DNA of 64,000 bases, taken from contig WHVA01000163.1 of assembly GCA_015179125.1 (NCBI GenBank), positions 124,001 to 188,000 on the forward strand, given 5' to 3'. The position numbers and the translations under genes were made by a program. A model generated the notes under the pieces. That model was given only the letters and a program-made list of their open reading frames with translations. It ran no database searches and was not told where the DNA came from. This document shows, piece after piece, positions 11,850 to 22,438 of this stretch (position 1 is its first letter; each line of letters opens with the position of its first letter). Source of the stretch: Gautieria morchelliformis (lineage: Eukaryota; Basidiomycota; Agaricomycetes; Gomphales; Gomphaceae).

Positions 11850-14800
11850 TAGTGATGGGCGCGGCGCGGCCCAGGCCGCGGCTTAGCCCGAGCCGAGCCG
11901 CCAAAAGCCCGAGCCAGGCCAGGCCCAAGCCGTTGGCGCAGCGGGCTTCCTGGCCTGGCTTCGGAAGGCGCGGCTTATGGGCGCCTGAGCCCAAGGATCT
12001 TCGGTGACCAAAAAAGGTTAGTTCTACCCTCACATAGGCATGTAATTATATTATTTTACCTCAACAATGTAGTTAAATTTTCTCTCTCGCTCATATACTA
12101 CTATGCCCCGGGCACAGCGTGTGGATACATCTGATAGCAACTCGGAGATGGAGCTACCTACAGTGCCAACGGTCACAAGCACCGGGCGTGTGGTCAAGCC
12201 AAGTGCGGCGCTACGTGATCCTTTAAACGTTGCCTCGCAGAAGGGAAAAGTATCAGCAAAGTCTAGAGAAGATAAAACTGACAATCATAGGGACAAGAGA
12301 CTGAAGAGTGCATCAGAACCCTCAAAGGCTAAGAGGGTTTCCGGTCAACAGAAGGATAACACAGAAAAAGATGCAGCTGCCGCTAGTGAGTTTGCTTCAT
12401 TTATCGCTGCACCGTATTATATAATTCGAGGTTGCATTCTTCCAACAGTGGTACCTGCTGACACGCAGCTCAGCCTAGACCATGACGCCACGCATCCAGA
12501 TGGATGGCTTGTGGATCTAGATGATATAGATAGTGTACCTGAAACGAGTAGCAATAATTCTTCTTCGCTAATGCACGTGTTGAAGAGGGCAAAAGGCTAA
12601 TTGAGTGCAAGCTATGTGTGTACGTAGCAACATCTCATTCAAATCAAGATACCTACTAATCCATATATTAGCAAAGGGGATAGACACAAAGCCGTATACA
12701 CCCACGATGTATCCACGCTCCGAAGGCACATGCAAGCATTCCATCAGGTCACAGCATGCCCATCTGTTATTGTAAGAGCTTCCTAATCTATTTTATTCAG
12801 GGCAAATACAATGAGTGGTGTAAGAAAATGGGATTTATTAGCAAATTGCCCCAAGCTCGCAAGGATGCCAAGGCCGCTGCGAGCAATAAGCTGCTTACCG
12901 ATCACTTTGACAAGGCCACACCCAAAGAAGCCAAGGAGAAGCTCCCACCCTACTCTGATGCCCTTTTTAAGCGAGTGGCAATAGAATGGTTGATTGCAAC
13001 AGATCAAGTGAGCATATTTTCAGTCTATCTTCAACAGACAACATTCATCAATCATGCCATAGCCTATTTCAGGCCTCGAACACCCACGATTCCGTGAGAT
13101 GATCTCTCTGGCCTCACGTGGCAAGGAACATGTGAAGGTTCCCGGTCGCAAGGTTGCCCGCACAGAGATTTTGGATTTATTCCAGAGTCATCTCCGGGAT
13201 CTCAAGAAGCTTCTAAATGTAAGTGTAATATATTATATATACTGTAATCTCCATAAGTCTCACCGGCACTTGCAGAGTGACTCGGTGAAAGGCCGTGTTT
13301 CAACCACGTGCGATGCATGGCAAGCTCCAAATGTTGATGGGTACTTCGCAGTCACAGGGCACTGGATTGAGGAAGGGAAGGAGGGTTTAAGCCTGCAGAG
13401 TGCCCTGTTAGGATTCACGCGCGTGAATAACGCTCACTCAGGCAGACGGTTAGGACAAGCACTTTTCAAAATTCTTGATCGCGTTGGTATCATACACAAA
13501 GTACGTAGCTCTTGTTCAATGCACAACAATCTCATGTCACACCCTTCAGGTTGGTTGGGTGACATGCGACAACGCAAGTAACAATACAACGATGATGGAG
13601 GAGCTGGCAACACGCATCCAGGAATGTACCGGGAAGCCGTTCGACGCTGAACAACAGCGCATCCGGTTAGTCCAATTTCTCCTGATTACTAGTGATGTGC
13701 TTATCGCCTATAAGCTGTCTCGCTCATGTTATAAACCTTGCTACACAAGCGTTCCTATCCGCGCACTCAAAAACACCCCATTACCACCCTCAATACCCCG
13801 ATCGCCACATCCCAGACACCGACGCTGTCAAGTGGGATGCTGTGGGGCTTATTAGAGCTATTTGTGTCAAAGTAAGCATAGACTATTCTCATGTTAGCTA
13901 CACTCACACTGTGGATTCCGTTCCACAGGAACGATCATCTGCTAAACGCAAGCAGATATATCACGCACTCCAGGTTCGGCACAAGGTCGAGCATCCAACA
14001 ACGCTGTTGCTGGATATGGTTGTGAGATGGTCCTCCACATATGTTATGCTTGACCGTGCATATCGAAACCGAGAGGTATATATTCATACTGTATCCTGTT
14101 ACTGTCATGTGGCTGACGTCCGTGAAGCATGTCAACCGTTTCGTTCTTGAAATTGCCCAATTGGAGCCTGATCGTACCAAGAGAGCTCAGCTCCTAAGCC
14201 TTCAGCCAACTCAAGAGGAGTGGGGCAGCATCAAAATATTCCTACAACTGCTTCGTGTAAGTTCCCGGCCTGTCATTCTTTCGATAGACGCACTTGAACT
14301 AATGTATATAATATACTAAGCTGGCAGATGAAGCCCAGCATGAGTTTTCTGCTGAAAAATACCCAACATTACACCTTGCCATACCTGCCTTGGAAGGCCT
14401 GCACGCTGCATGGACCGCACGGGCGGCGGCACGCACTGGATATATTGAGTTTCAAGGGCCACTCCGAGCCGGTCTATCCAAAATCGCAGAATATTATCAA
14501 AAGACTGAGGAAACTGATGCCTACCTCATGGCTATTGGTATGTGACTCCTTCTGTCCATTGGTCACTGAATTTATTGTCCCAGTTCTTCATCCTGCACAC
14601 AAACTCCGTTACTTCGTCAAAAACTGGGGTGAAGAACTCACCGCAAAGGTTCAAACAACAGTGGAGCAAATTGTAAGTGCGAGTGCGATGCTTACATTCT
14701 AGTTGTTGATAATAAGCGATCCAGTATGAGGCTCGATGGGAGACCATGCGAACGGCAGGACACGAGACATCTGAACACACCGTTCCTAAGAAACAGTGTG

Positions 14801-15569
14801 CCCAGACGCTCATGGAAGACCTCAGCGGGGATGAGGATAACGAGACCGCGGTTTCAGCCTCAAGCCATTCAGGCTGGATCATCGATGTGGATGACGGTTG
14901 GAAGGAGGACTTTGACCTCTTCCTTCGCTCACATGATCGCATAACGGAAGGAAAGACACTACTGCAGTGGTGGGGGGTAAGTCCTATAGACTTTTAGAAG
15001 ACACACTGACTTATCTCGATACAGGCCAATGGGTGGCGATATCCCATTTGGAAGTCACTCGCTTTTGACTACCTCGCTATAATGGCATCATCGGTGTCAA
15101 GCGAGCGTACGTTTTCGAGCTCAGGAATCACGATCACAAAACGCCGTAATTGCCTGCGGGGCGATGTGGTGGAAGCCCTTCAAGTAGTCAAATGTGCACT
15201 GCGTAACGACATACTAGTGCGTGAGCCTAGCCCGAGTTCGAAGTTGGAAATAGATCTGTTGACCGAAGAGGATGGTCTGGAGGCATCCAGTGACGGCAAC
15301 CGCGACAGCTTCGAGTTTGGGAGTGATTGCAAGTGCGGACTACAAGATATACTTGACGATGAAGATGATATGTGATATTGGTAGGATAACTACAATATAC
15401 AAGTCTTATGCTAGGTTCCCCACCAACAGGCCGCGGCCCAAGCCGGGCTTAGCCCGAGCCGAGCCGGGCCTGCTGTTAGGGGCCTGGCTCAGGATTTGGC
15501 AAGCCCGAGCCCAAGCAAGCCAGGCCCAAGCCCGGGCTTTGGGGCCGAGCCGGGCCCTGCCCATCACTA
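11850..15569 (+). mobile_element. hAT-family DNA transposon, apparently complete
   Basis: 3720 bp inserted in the FAD gene of copy A. Termini are perfect inverted repeats TAGTGATGGGC...GCCCATCACTA, flanked by an 8-bp target duplication CAGGCGGC (11842-11849 and 15570-15577). Copy B at 26385-26400 shows the uninterrupted site. GC-rich subterminal blocks (GGCTTAGCCCGAGCCGAGCC and relatives) occur inside both ends and may be transposase binding sites. It carries one multi-exon transposase gene on the plus strand. Confidence 0.95.
12103..15375 (+). CDS. hAT transposase (multi-exon, reads intact)
   Basis: Cut-and-paste transposase. Starting at ATG 12103, I can splice an open frame to TGA 15375 through about 12 small GT-AG introns, for example 12534-12577, 12618-12671, 12748-12800, 13009-13071 and 13219-13275. 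An N-terminal BED-type zinc finger reads ECKLC ... STLRRHMQAFH. The RNase H-like core includes STTCDAWQAPN, YFAVTGHWI, VTCDNASNN, CLAHVINLATQ and RWSSTY. The C-terminal hAT dimerisation region reads LAIMASSVSSERTFSSSG followed by RNCLRGDVVEALQ. Acidic residues follow at the tail. No in-frame stop was found with these splices, so the element could be active; exact splice sites are my reading. Confidence 0.85.
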
Positions 15570-16110
15570 CAGGCGGCATACAGGCAACCGGTGGCAAGTC
15601 TTTTAACCCACCATCCGAAGGCCCAGTGCAATCTGGGGAGACTGATCAGCTTTTTCACGATCATGAGGGCAATAGCAACCTAACGATACAGACCGATGAC
15701 AAGCAATGCCGGACTGTGTTGTTCCTCGCCTACGACAGTTCTTAATTTGACCCCCAGAAAGCCGATTTGTCAGTGATTCGCTGCGAACGAGGCCTATAAC
15801 ACTTCCGGCATGGTACGAAACGTTTGGGCAGGTCGTTAGCACCATCCACCTTAGGGTCGTCTCGAAAGCTCCCCTTGACACCAATATGACCCTTGGCTGC
15901 GAACCTCTAGGGTAACGGTTATAGGCTGGAAGATATGGTACACCTGACAGGTGTTTTGCGGTCTCTAGGGGCACGATGCTAAGCCTCAAATGAGCCTCAC
16001 AATAGAGCGCCGCTACACCTATTGGAGAGAATGCACCGTTCACCCTCCCGGCAAATTTCATGTTCTACCTGGGGGAAGGGGAAAAGCCGTCGCAATATGG
16101 CTGTAATTAC

Positions 16111-17228
16111 ATCAGGAAAAAATGCAATTTATAGATAGGATTTCATAGACGAAATAGCACACATAGAACGAACGCCTACCCATGTATATGTACTCCTGCA
16201 TAGCCTCGCCATACCTATTCATACATCAGGAACGGCCGATTCCGGCTTGTAATTCGGCCATATTTACACAGCGCCACCGGCGCTACTGGTAGGTCACGTC
16301 AACTACGTAGTTGCGCTGGGTTCGACATAGCTCCACAAATGGTTCCGTGGCGCGCAGCGTGCACTAGGTAGACCTACGGCTTTCTACTAGGCCTCTAGTG
16401 CCCCTCCACCTTCCCCAACCTTGACAAGCCCGAGCCGCCTCCTCGCTCATCCACTTCCCCTCGGCATCCACCCTCCTAGAAACGTCTGTGTGAGTCCTTT
16501 CGTGCCCTCTGCTTACCCCGCAATTAACGAACCATCTTTTTAACCTCTGATCTGCTTTCCTGAAGCCGCTTTATGAGGTGTCGGTCTGCGACTGAGCTGC
16601 GTTCTGCTCAAGTGAGGCTGTAAACGGGTGGTAACTAATTTACATTAACTTGCTATTAGAAATCTGGAAGACCTATGACTGAGTGTGTCCCCCTGCATCT
16701 TGGAATGTATTTTGCTATTCAAAGCGGCTCTCGGCAACCTTGCCGCAGCGGGGTGTGAACTGACTTGGAGATTTCCTGAGAGCTCTGTGTCAGGTGAGTG
16801 TTGATTTCGTTTATTGATAAACAAATGACGCCAAACAAAAGGTATGTTTGCTATCTTACCTCCGACCACCACCTTCAACATATTCCACGCAGAAGTCCAT
16901 ACAGAACGCATGTGAGTCCACACTCCTGCCTTGCTGGTCATGTATTGCTGCTGTGGTTTTCTGACGAGACGTTGCTTGTGTGCAGATTTGCAGCTCATCC
17001 AGGCAGTGAACCATTATATATACATTGGTACATACACATCCTATCTCCACACTCCACACTTCTGCAGCACTCTGTATGGTTCCTGAGGTGTATGATGCTA
17101 ATGATACTTGTGGGGTGCAGAGAATCAATTTTTGTGCGTGTTTTCGTTTCGCAACGCATCATAGCGCTCCAGAGCTCATCCTTCTGTGTCTTGCGTTGTG
17201 TCCTGTACCACAGCATCTCTAATAAGCA
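16111..17228. other. No gene recognised between copy A and the P450 relic
   Basis: Mixed sequence with only short frames. The part nearest 17228 may contain lost upstream P450 exons, but no motif is visible. Confidence 0.4.
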
Positions 17229-17491
17229 AGAATCGGGCCCCGTGAACTGCTTCGACGGCTGTGTGAGTCTCCAGATGACTTTGTTGATCTCATACGACAT
17301 TCTGCCGGCGTGATTATCATGGAGGTGAGCCTATGCCGATGTATCAATGGGTTCTTAATACTGTGTCATTTTTTCAGCTTTTGTACGCAATCAATGTTCG
17401 GGATAAAGACGACCCTTACATTGAAAGGGCGGAAAAGGCAATGTCATATTTCAATGCAGCAGCGAATCCAGGAGCTTTTCTAGTCGATGTA
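17229..17491 (+). pseudogene. Cytochrome P450 fragment
   Basis: After an acceptor at CTAATAAG (17228), the frame encodes ELLRRLCESPDDFVDLIRH and GVIIME. A good intron follows (GTGAGC at 17323 to TTTCAG at 17378), then LLYAINVRDKDDPYIERAEK and AANPGAFLVDVL. This is the helix F-G region of basidiomycete monooxygenases (pattern Y-I-V---DDPYI----A----NPGAFLVD). The haem-binding Cys region, the ExxR motif and the N-terminal membrane anchor are absent, so it is a relic of two exons. Confidence 0.75.
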
Positions 17492-18590
17492 CTGATGATA
17501 TGTGCACCTTCCAGGCTTAATCCTGGTTTATTGAGTGAGGGCGCGATGAAGACCGTCCTTGCGGCGCACTGGCGCGCTAGCAACCACAGTATCTACGAGG
17601 AGATTAAAGCCTGAGGATACGATCCGTACCTACTCCATCGTCAAAAAAAAAATAAAAAAGAAAAGGAAAGAAATCAGACTGCATAGTGCCACGTTCAACC
17701 TCATCCCGGATCCTGTGATTGCACTCATCTTCACTGTGGTAGGTCACTTCAACTCGGTCTAAGCCCTCACAATTCACAAAATCCAAAAGAGTGGGCATCC
17801 GAGCTTCTTGTCAGTGAAGTCGCATTTCAACAATGCAAAGCTCGCACAAGCAGCTGTGGAAATTTGTGACGCCTCCGACGAAGAATAAATAAGACAACTT
17901 AACCCCTGTGTATATAGACCAATATCTAACTATGAAATGATGTGATGCCCTAATACCTCCCAAACCCTGAATGTGCATTACATCTCACCTCAATTGAATA
18001 TGCCCTGGGATGTCACCCACCGTAGGCACCGCATGGCATTACGTGTGACTAGTGTAGCCCACCGTAGACACCAGGGCGCCGCTATGTGGACCTACGGCCC
18101 ACTACAAAATAGGGCCGGCCCTACCGAGCACATTATAATAGGGGGGGATCATACACCCCTACAAGCCCTACGTGGGGTACGTACCATTCCATAAGATCCC
18201 CAGTTTCTCCTGATGTAGCCCCCGATAGCGCACCATAGCACCAGGTTATCCCCCCATAGCACACCATAGCGCTAGGTATTCTCCCCCACGCGCACTGGAG
18301 CCCTATCAGGTGAGGGACTCATAGCCCACAATAGCGATACAGACACTATATACACAGAGGGGTGTGAGGTAGCACCCACTGTTTTTGAAACCCAGCTTTG
18401 CAGCAAATTGACATAGTGACATAGCGGACACAGCATGGAATGGGATTTGGATATCATTGGCATGTAGTATATAGGGGATCAGTTATACATGTATCTGGTT
18501 CTCTCGCCGCTGCCTCAGCCTAACTAGGGACAATGTATGCATCCGCCTCACGCTCCTCTGTCGATTCCGCTGCTGCCTCGCGCGCGGCCT
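17492..18590. other. No gene recognised
   Basis: Contains GC-rich CCACCGTAG repeats (18015-18075) and short frames; nothing with family signatures. Confidence 0.35.
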
Positions 18591-18599
18591 CGTCGACAT

Positions 18600-18925
18600 C
18601 GGTATTTGTAAGCTGAGAGATGGCTGTCCCTCCTCCTGAAGGACGCCAGCCCTGGAATGGGCACTAGAATCAACTTGAACAACAGAGTGCAGATGTTATC
18701 TGGAGAGAAAACTCACCGCGCCTCGTCATGCAAGCGTTGCTGCATGCGCGCGAGAAGATGCCTGCCTTGCACGTTCCCTCCGTCCTTTGAGGTTTGCACG
18801 ATGGGGTAGGTGCTTGTCACGGATGCCTTTTCAGTGAAATACACGGCCTTCAACTGGCCATCCTTCCATGCGTTGACGCAGTTTTCAATCTGAACGCTGA
18901 GTGAACACGGCCGTTCATATTTCAA
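18600..18925 (-). pseudogene. Conserved hypothetical fragment related to 4.8-kb ORF
   Basis: The minus frame 18925-18713 reads CVNAWKDGQLKAVYFTEK, TYPIVQTSKDGG and QGRHLLARMQQRLHDEAR. A clean intron (GTGAGT at about 18721 to TTCTAG at about 18668) then leads to AHSRAGVLQEEGQPSLSL. The same order with the intron at the same place is seen at 4768-4992 plus. Two independent copies with conserved residues argue for a real gene family; I cannot assign a function. Upstream and downstream exons are missing. Confidence 0.45.
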
Positions 18926-19029
18926 GGATCAGAAGGGACTCATGGCCGTGAACACAAGGGCCATGGTTGGCAGAGGAATGGGATTGAATAGAGATGGAAC
19001 ACACATGTAAACATACCCAGTATACATGT

Positions 19030-20640
19030 TCAATGTTTCAAACGAACCATTCTTGGGCCTTGCCGGTTAGGCGAGTGCCCAGGTAATCCACCTGCATCTG
19101 CATGGTAGTTGGCCCTAGTAGGCAGTTCATCTTGAGCCACCTCAAGGGCCGCTACGAACCCCTTGAATTCTTTGAGGTCCGAACCTCCAGCGTATGGCTC
19201 AGGATGTGCCAGCTTTAGGCGGGCTTTTGCGAGCATGGACTTTTCAGGGTCTGTGTCTGCGGCGTCTGCGAGCGCTACATGGATCATCCGTGTGACGCCG
19301 TCGTATGGCTCTTGTGGGCCTTCAATTTGGTCCAGGATGCCTTGACTTTCAGTCAATGCAACGGATCTTTCACGTGCCGCTGTGCACGGCACGTGGCGGG
19401 GCAGTTTCTAACTGCTCACTGCTTCAGGGGGAGTGATGTCGGGTGTCCCCTGTCAATCCCGTGTCCTGGACTTGTAATCTCCTCGAGAGAGCAGAACATG
19501 CTTGTCTGGCCTCCTGGACAACATGCTCCTGCTGCTCATTCAGCAGCTGGGTGCTCTGCACTCAAGTCACCGCCTCTTCAGTGTGCTGCCTGCACAGCTC
19601 CAAGGCACGCGTGTAGCGACAGGCGTCTTGCGCCTCTTTCCGTTGCCAGTGCTCAACTTCGAGCTCCAGACTCGCAGCCATGTCCTCGGAGTCAACCTCC
19701 AAGGCCACCTGTTCATGGATTGCCTGGTGGATGGTTTTGCCATCCCTTGCTGGGGCCGTGTTGGTCCCGCGACTTCTCGATTCATTCCTGAACCGTATGT
19801 CCTGCACGGACAGGATGTTCGGGGGTGGCATTTGTTGCTGATCGTGCGCTTCGCGCTGATCTTCAGCAGCGCTGTCGCACCCGCTGTCTGTTGCTCTATG
19901 TGACCCTCGGTGGCGACAACACTCGTTCTTGTCTTCAAGGGCTTGTAGCATCGCCCTTACGCCGGCAATCTCTGTGTTGCTCTGGTGCACGTCCGTGCGG
20001 GATTCCACCAGCGACGCTCACAGGCCTGCGAGCGACCTTGCTAGCCCGCGTGCTGTCGTGACTATGCCAGAGATCCCGTCTGCCACATTCTCCAGCTTGT
20101 GGCCTATCTGCTCGTTCCTCGCATCGGCATGGCCGATGTGTTGGGTTGCTTCGTGTAGCTGATTGTTCAGTGGCACGGTCACCGTTGTTTCATCAGCGGT
20201 GTGTGTCCTTGAGCTCTTTCGACTTGAGCTTGAGTATTCTGAGTCCTGATTGTCCTCAGGTGCTTGTCATTTTTGACGTTGTTCCTTGGGAGGAGCAACG
20301 GTTGCCCAATCTTTCGACCGGGGGGCAGCATCGCGGCTCTTAATATGTCACGACGTCCAGTCCGATGCTGAGCCTTCATCATTGCTGACGAGTGATCTGG
20401 CTCAGTCCTTGCCCTTATCGCGAGGCGGGGGTGAGCAGGATGGGGAGCGTGACTTGTCCCCATCCTGTCCTTCTACCTCGTCCATGCTCGGAGACACGTG
20501 GTCGATGGTATCTGCGTCCTCTGGTGCTAGGATGGGTGTGACGAGGTCTATGACTTCGCCGTCTTCTATCTCCTTGGGCCCTGAGCCCAAGGTAGCATCA
20601 GCCGTGGTGTCGCTAGGCTGCACCAGGGTTTTGTTGCGCG
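19030..20640 (-). pseudogene. Retrotransposon gag gene relic (Ty3/Gypsy type)
   Basis: Frames on the minus strand, in order: an acidic N-terminal part (IEDGEVIDLVTPIL), a helical HKLENVADGISGIV-like stretch, a 148-residue charged coiled region (19562-20008), and a gag capsid block at 19030-19200 reading PEPYAGGSDLKEFKGFVA, then, one frame over, LKMNCLLGPTTMQMQVDYLG and KAQEWF. That last block is the classic Gypsy/LTR gag signature. Several frameshifts and no pol downstream mark it as a relic. Confidence 0.6.
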
Positions 20641-20814
20641 AACTGCTAGATCGTGTCGTTTGACTGAGCAGGTATATCGCAGGCGCACAGTCAAGGGTAG
20701 TATGTTGTACTACGTTGTCCCTCGTACCTCACCTCGCCCTCGCCGCTCTTAGCGCCTGCACCTGCCCCGCCTCCGCACCCTCCCACCCCCGGCCCTCCCC
20801 CTCCGTTGGCCGTG

Positions 20815-21520
20815 GCGCCCCCGAGATCGACGTCTTCAAGGCGCAGAAGAACAAGCTCAGCGATGGTGGGAAGGTCTCGCAGTTCGCGCCCTTTGTGCAT
20901 GATTAAGTGTCCCCCAATGGGACGGGGGCGGCGTCATTTTTTGATGTGGGGTTGACATGGCAGAATACGTATCAGGGGGAGTGCGTTGTGAGTGTTTTCA
21001 CCGGAATTTTCTTTCGGCTCGGAGCTCGGGTTGTGAGGGCAGGGGGGTGAGGGTGTGGAGGGATTGCTGATGTGTTTGTTTTGGTAGACAGCAGGCAGTG
21101 TTGGCACTGACGACCGTGCCAGAGCGTGCGCGTATGCAGGCACACCGAGTTCGTGTCTTTCAGTAAGCCATGTCATGTCATGTCCGTTTGGCCTCCCCAT
21201 CCGTTGCTGACCCTTCCTCCCCTCCCTTCCCTTCCCTCCCCTCCCTTCCCTTCCCTCCCCTCCCTTCCCTTCCCTCCCCTCCCTTCCCTTCCCTCCCCCC
21301 CACACACAGGCTTCAAACACCTCGGCGACCCGAACGACGCAGGGGCCAGGTGCATCATGTGGCAGGTCGACGGGAAGCCGAGCTATGCGGCGACGGAGAT
21401 TGCGCAGAGGCTGATTTTCGATGGTGCGTTGCGTGGGGTTGTGTTTATATCCCGTCCTGTGAAGCTGACCTCATATACTTTATAGTCGATTATTCTGAAC
21501 TTGGGCATGTTGCGTGAGTC
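20815..21520 (+). pseudogene. KRE6/SKN1-like glucan-synthesis protein (GH16) fragment
   Basis: Exons of a beta-glucan-synthesis-associated protein: APEIDVFKAQKNKLSDGGKV followed by SQFAPFVHD (20820-20905), then after a long intron KHLGDPNDAGARCIMWQVDG and EIAQRLIF (21313-21420), then after a second intron (ending CTTTATAG at 21485) SIILNLGM. This order matches the C-terminal half of basidiomycete KRE6 proteins. Segments normally between them are missing and a stop follows the first exon, so it is a degraded copy. Confidence 0.65.
21215..21300. repeat. Pyrimidine-only minisatellite, 19-bp unit
   Basis: About four tandem copies of a TCCCCTCCCTTCCCTTCCC unit lie within the presumed KRE6-like intron, a pure C/T strand with potential to form triplex DNA. 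Confidence 0.85.
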
Positions 21521-21529
21521 GGTTCAACC

Positions 21530-22142
21530 TTAGCCTTGACAGTGGTGTGGTTTCGGCTCCCAGCGCACTGCCGCCCCAATGTATGTGAAGCAGCCTGGTG
21601 TGAGTTTCTTGGATTAGACTACAGTATTTCAGTTATTTTTCCCTTATGTTTCTTTGGTATACCCCCTTGTATCTATTGATTTATTACTTGAAACAATGGG
21701 AAAGTTTAACTGGTATCTCATGGCTTTTGAACAAGAATGCAAGGCAATAACCATTGAAAACTCATAGCTTTACAACCTAACACTCACTACAAATTTCATG
21801 AATCTTCAGTGATTTGCCTCATATAATTCAGTGACATTCAGTTGCTGCATCTCTGAAATGTGGTGATAGAACCACAGGGTTGTAAGTGACTATCTCATGG
21901 GAACCCAGTGGTTGTTGACTTGGAATGTCTGGTTCAATCCATTGGTCTTCCATTGTAGGAACCCTGAATACCCATGAGTCAACCCCTGAAACCAACTCAT
22001 TGAAACGAAACTTTTTCCACTGAAACTGATTCATTGAATTTTCAACGGGTTCTATTGGTATTTGCACTAGCTATAGTGGTTTATATACTGAATCCTCAGT
22101 GGGTCCACCCAATAGGATTCATTGGGTTGACTACCCACAGTG
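21530..22142. other. AT-rich spacer with inverted motifs, possible DNA-transposon end
   Basis: Contains many short CATTG/CAATG and AACCC/GGGTT motifs in both orientations. It ends in a hairpin-like block, GTGGGT..ACCCAAT..ATTGGGT..ACCCACAGTG (22097-22142), exactly at the left edge of duplication copy B. Read backwards it begins CACTGTGGGTAGTC. Such sub-terminal repeats recall CACTA-type ends, but I see no partner end. Confidence 0.3.
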
Positions 22143-22438
22143 ATGGACTATACTCGGGGATTTAAGACGATGGTGTTTTAAGCGCCGCTATGTATTACAG
22201 GGAGAAGCAAGCGACACCTTCGCAATTCTAACAACGCCGACAGCCCGTGGATGTATACGGTGTGCATCTATGATGAGCGTGGGTGGTCTCTTCCTCCCGG
22301 CGAGTCGGATTCAATATATCTATAGTAATTGGGCGAACAATGGATATGAGTCAACGACAGTGCACTGGTCATCAAATCTGTGCATATTCAGCAGGGATCT
22401 TTCCCGCAGCTTTGACCACATTACCCGAAGGGAGTTGT

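Larger units (their letters stand above)
10650..16105 (-). pseudogene. FAD-dependent oxidoreductase (copy A), 5'-truncated and interrupted by a hAT element
   Basis: Exon-by-exon match to the intact gene at 25180-27354. Present here are the 3' exons (10650-11841) and, after the hAT insertion, the middle exons (15578-about 16105) with LPRVIL, FETTLR and TCPNVSY motifs. The first exons with the Rossmann glycine motif are absent, so the duplication ends inside the gene. In the last exon copy A is 2 bp shorter (GTGACATTCAATGACC against GTGACATATTCAATGACC), which shifts the frame. It cannot give a normal protein. Confidence 0.85.
7571..16110. repeat. Segmental duplication, copy A (split by a hAT element)
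   Basis: Bases 7571-11849 and 15570-about 16110 match 22143-about 26920 in the same orientation, over coding and non-coding parts alike, with scattered substitutions and small indels. The left edge is sharp: both copies begin ATGGACTATACTCGGGGATT, with unrelated sequence before it. The right edge is near GCAATATG. Copy A lacks the first part of the FAD gene present in copy B and has gained a hAT transposon. Confidence 0.92.

Noticed and set aside
12530..12600. Apparent stop and frame change in the hAT transposase first exon
   Set aside because: An intron from GTGTAC (12534) to GTTGAAG (12577) rejoins the frame into the BED-finger region.
20286..20663. Plus-strand frames at 19.3-20.7 kb as genes
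   Set aside because: They are antisense to the minus-strand gag relic, whose capsid signature is recognisable.
21215..21300. Pyrimidine tract as telomeric or centromeric repeat
   Set aside because: Only ~85 bp, lies in a presumed intron, and does not match TTAGGG.
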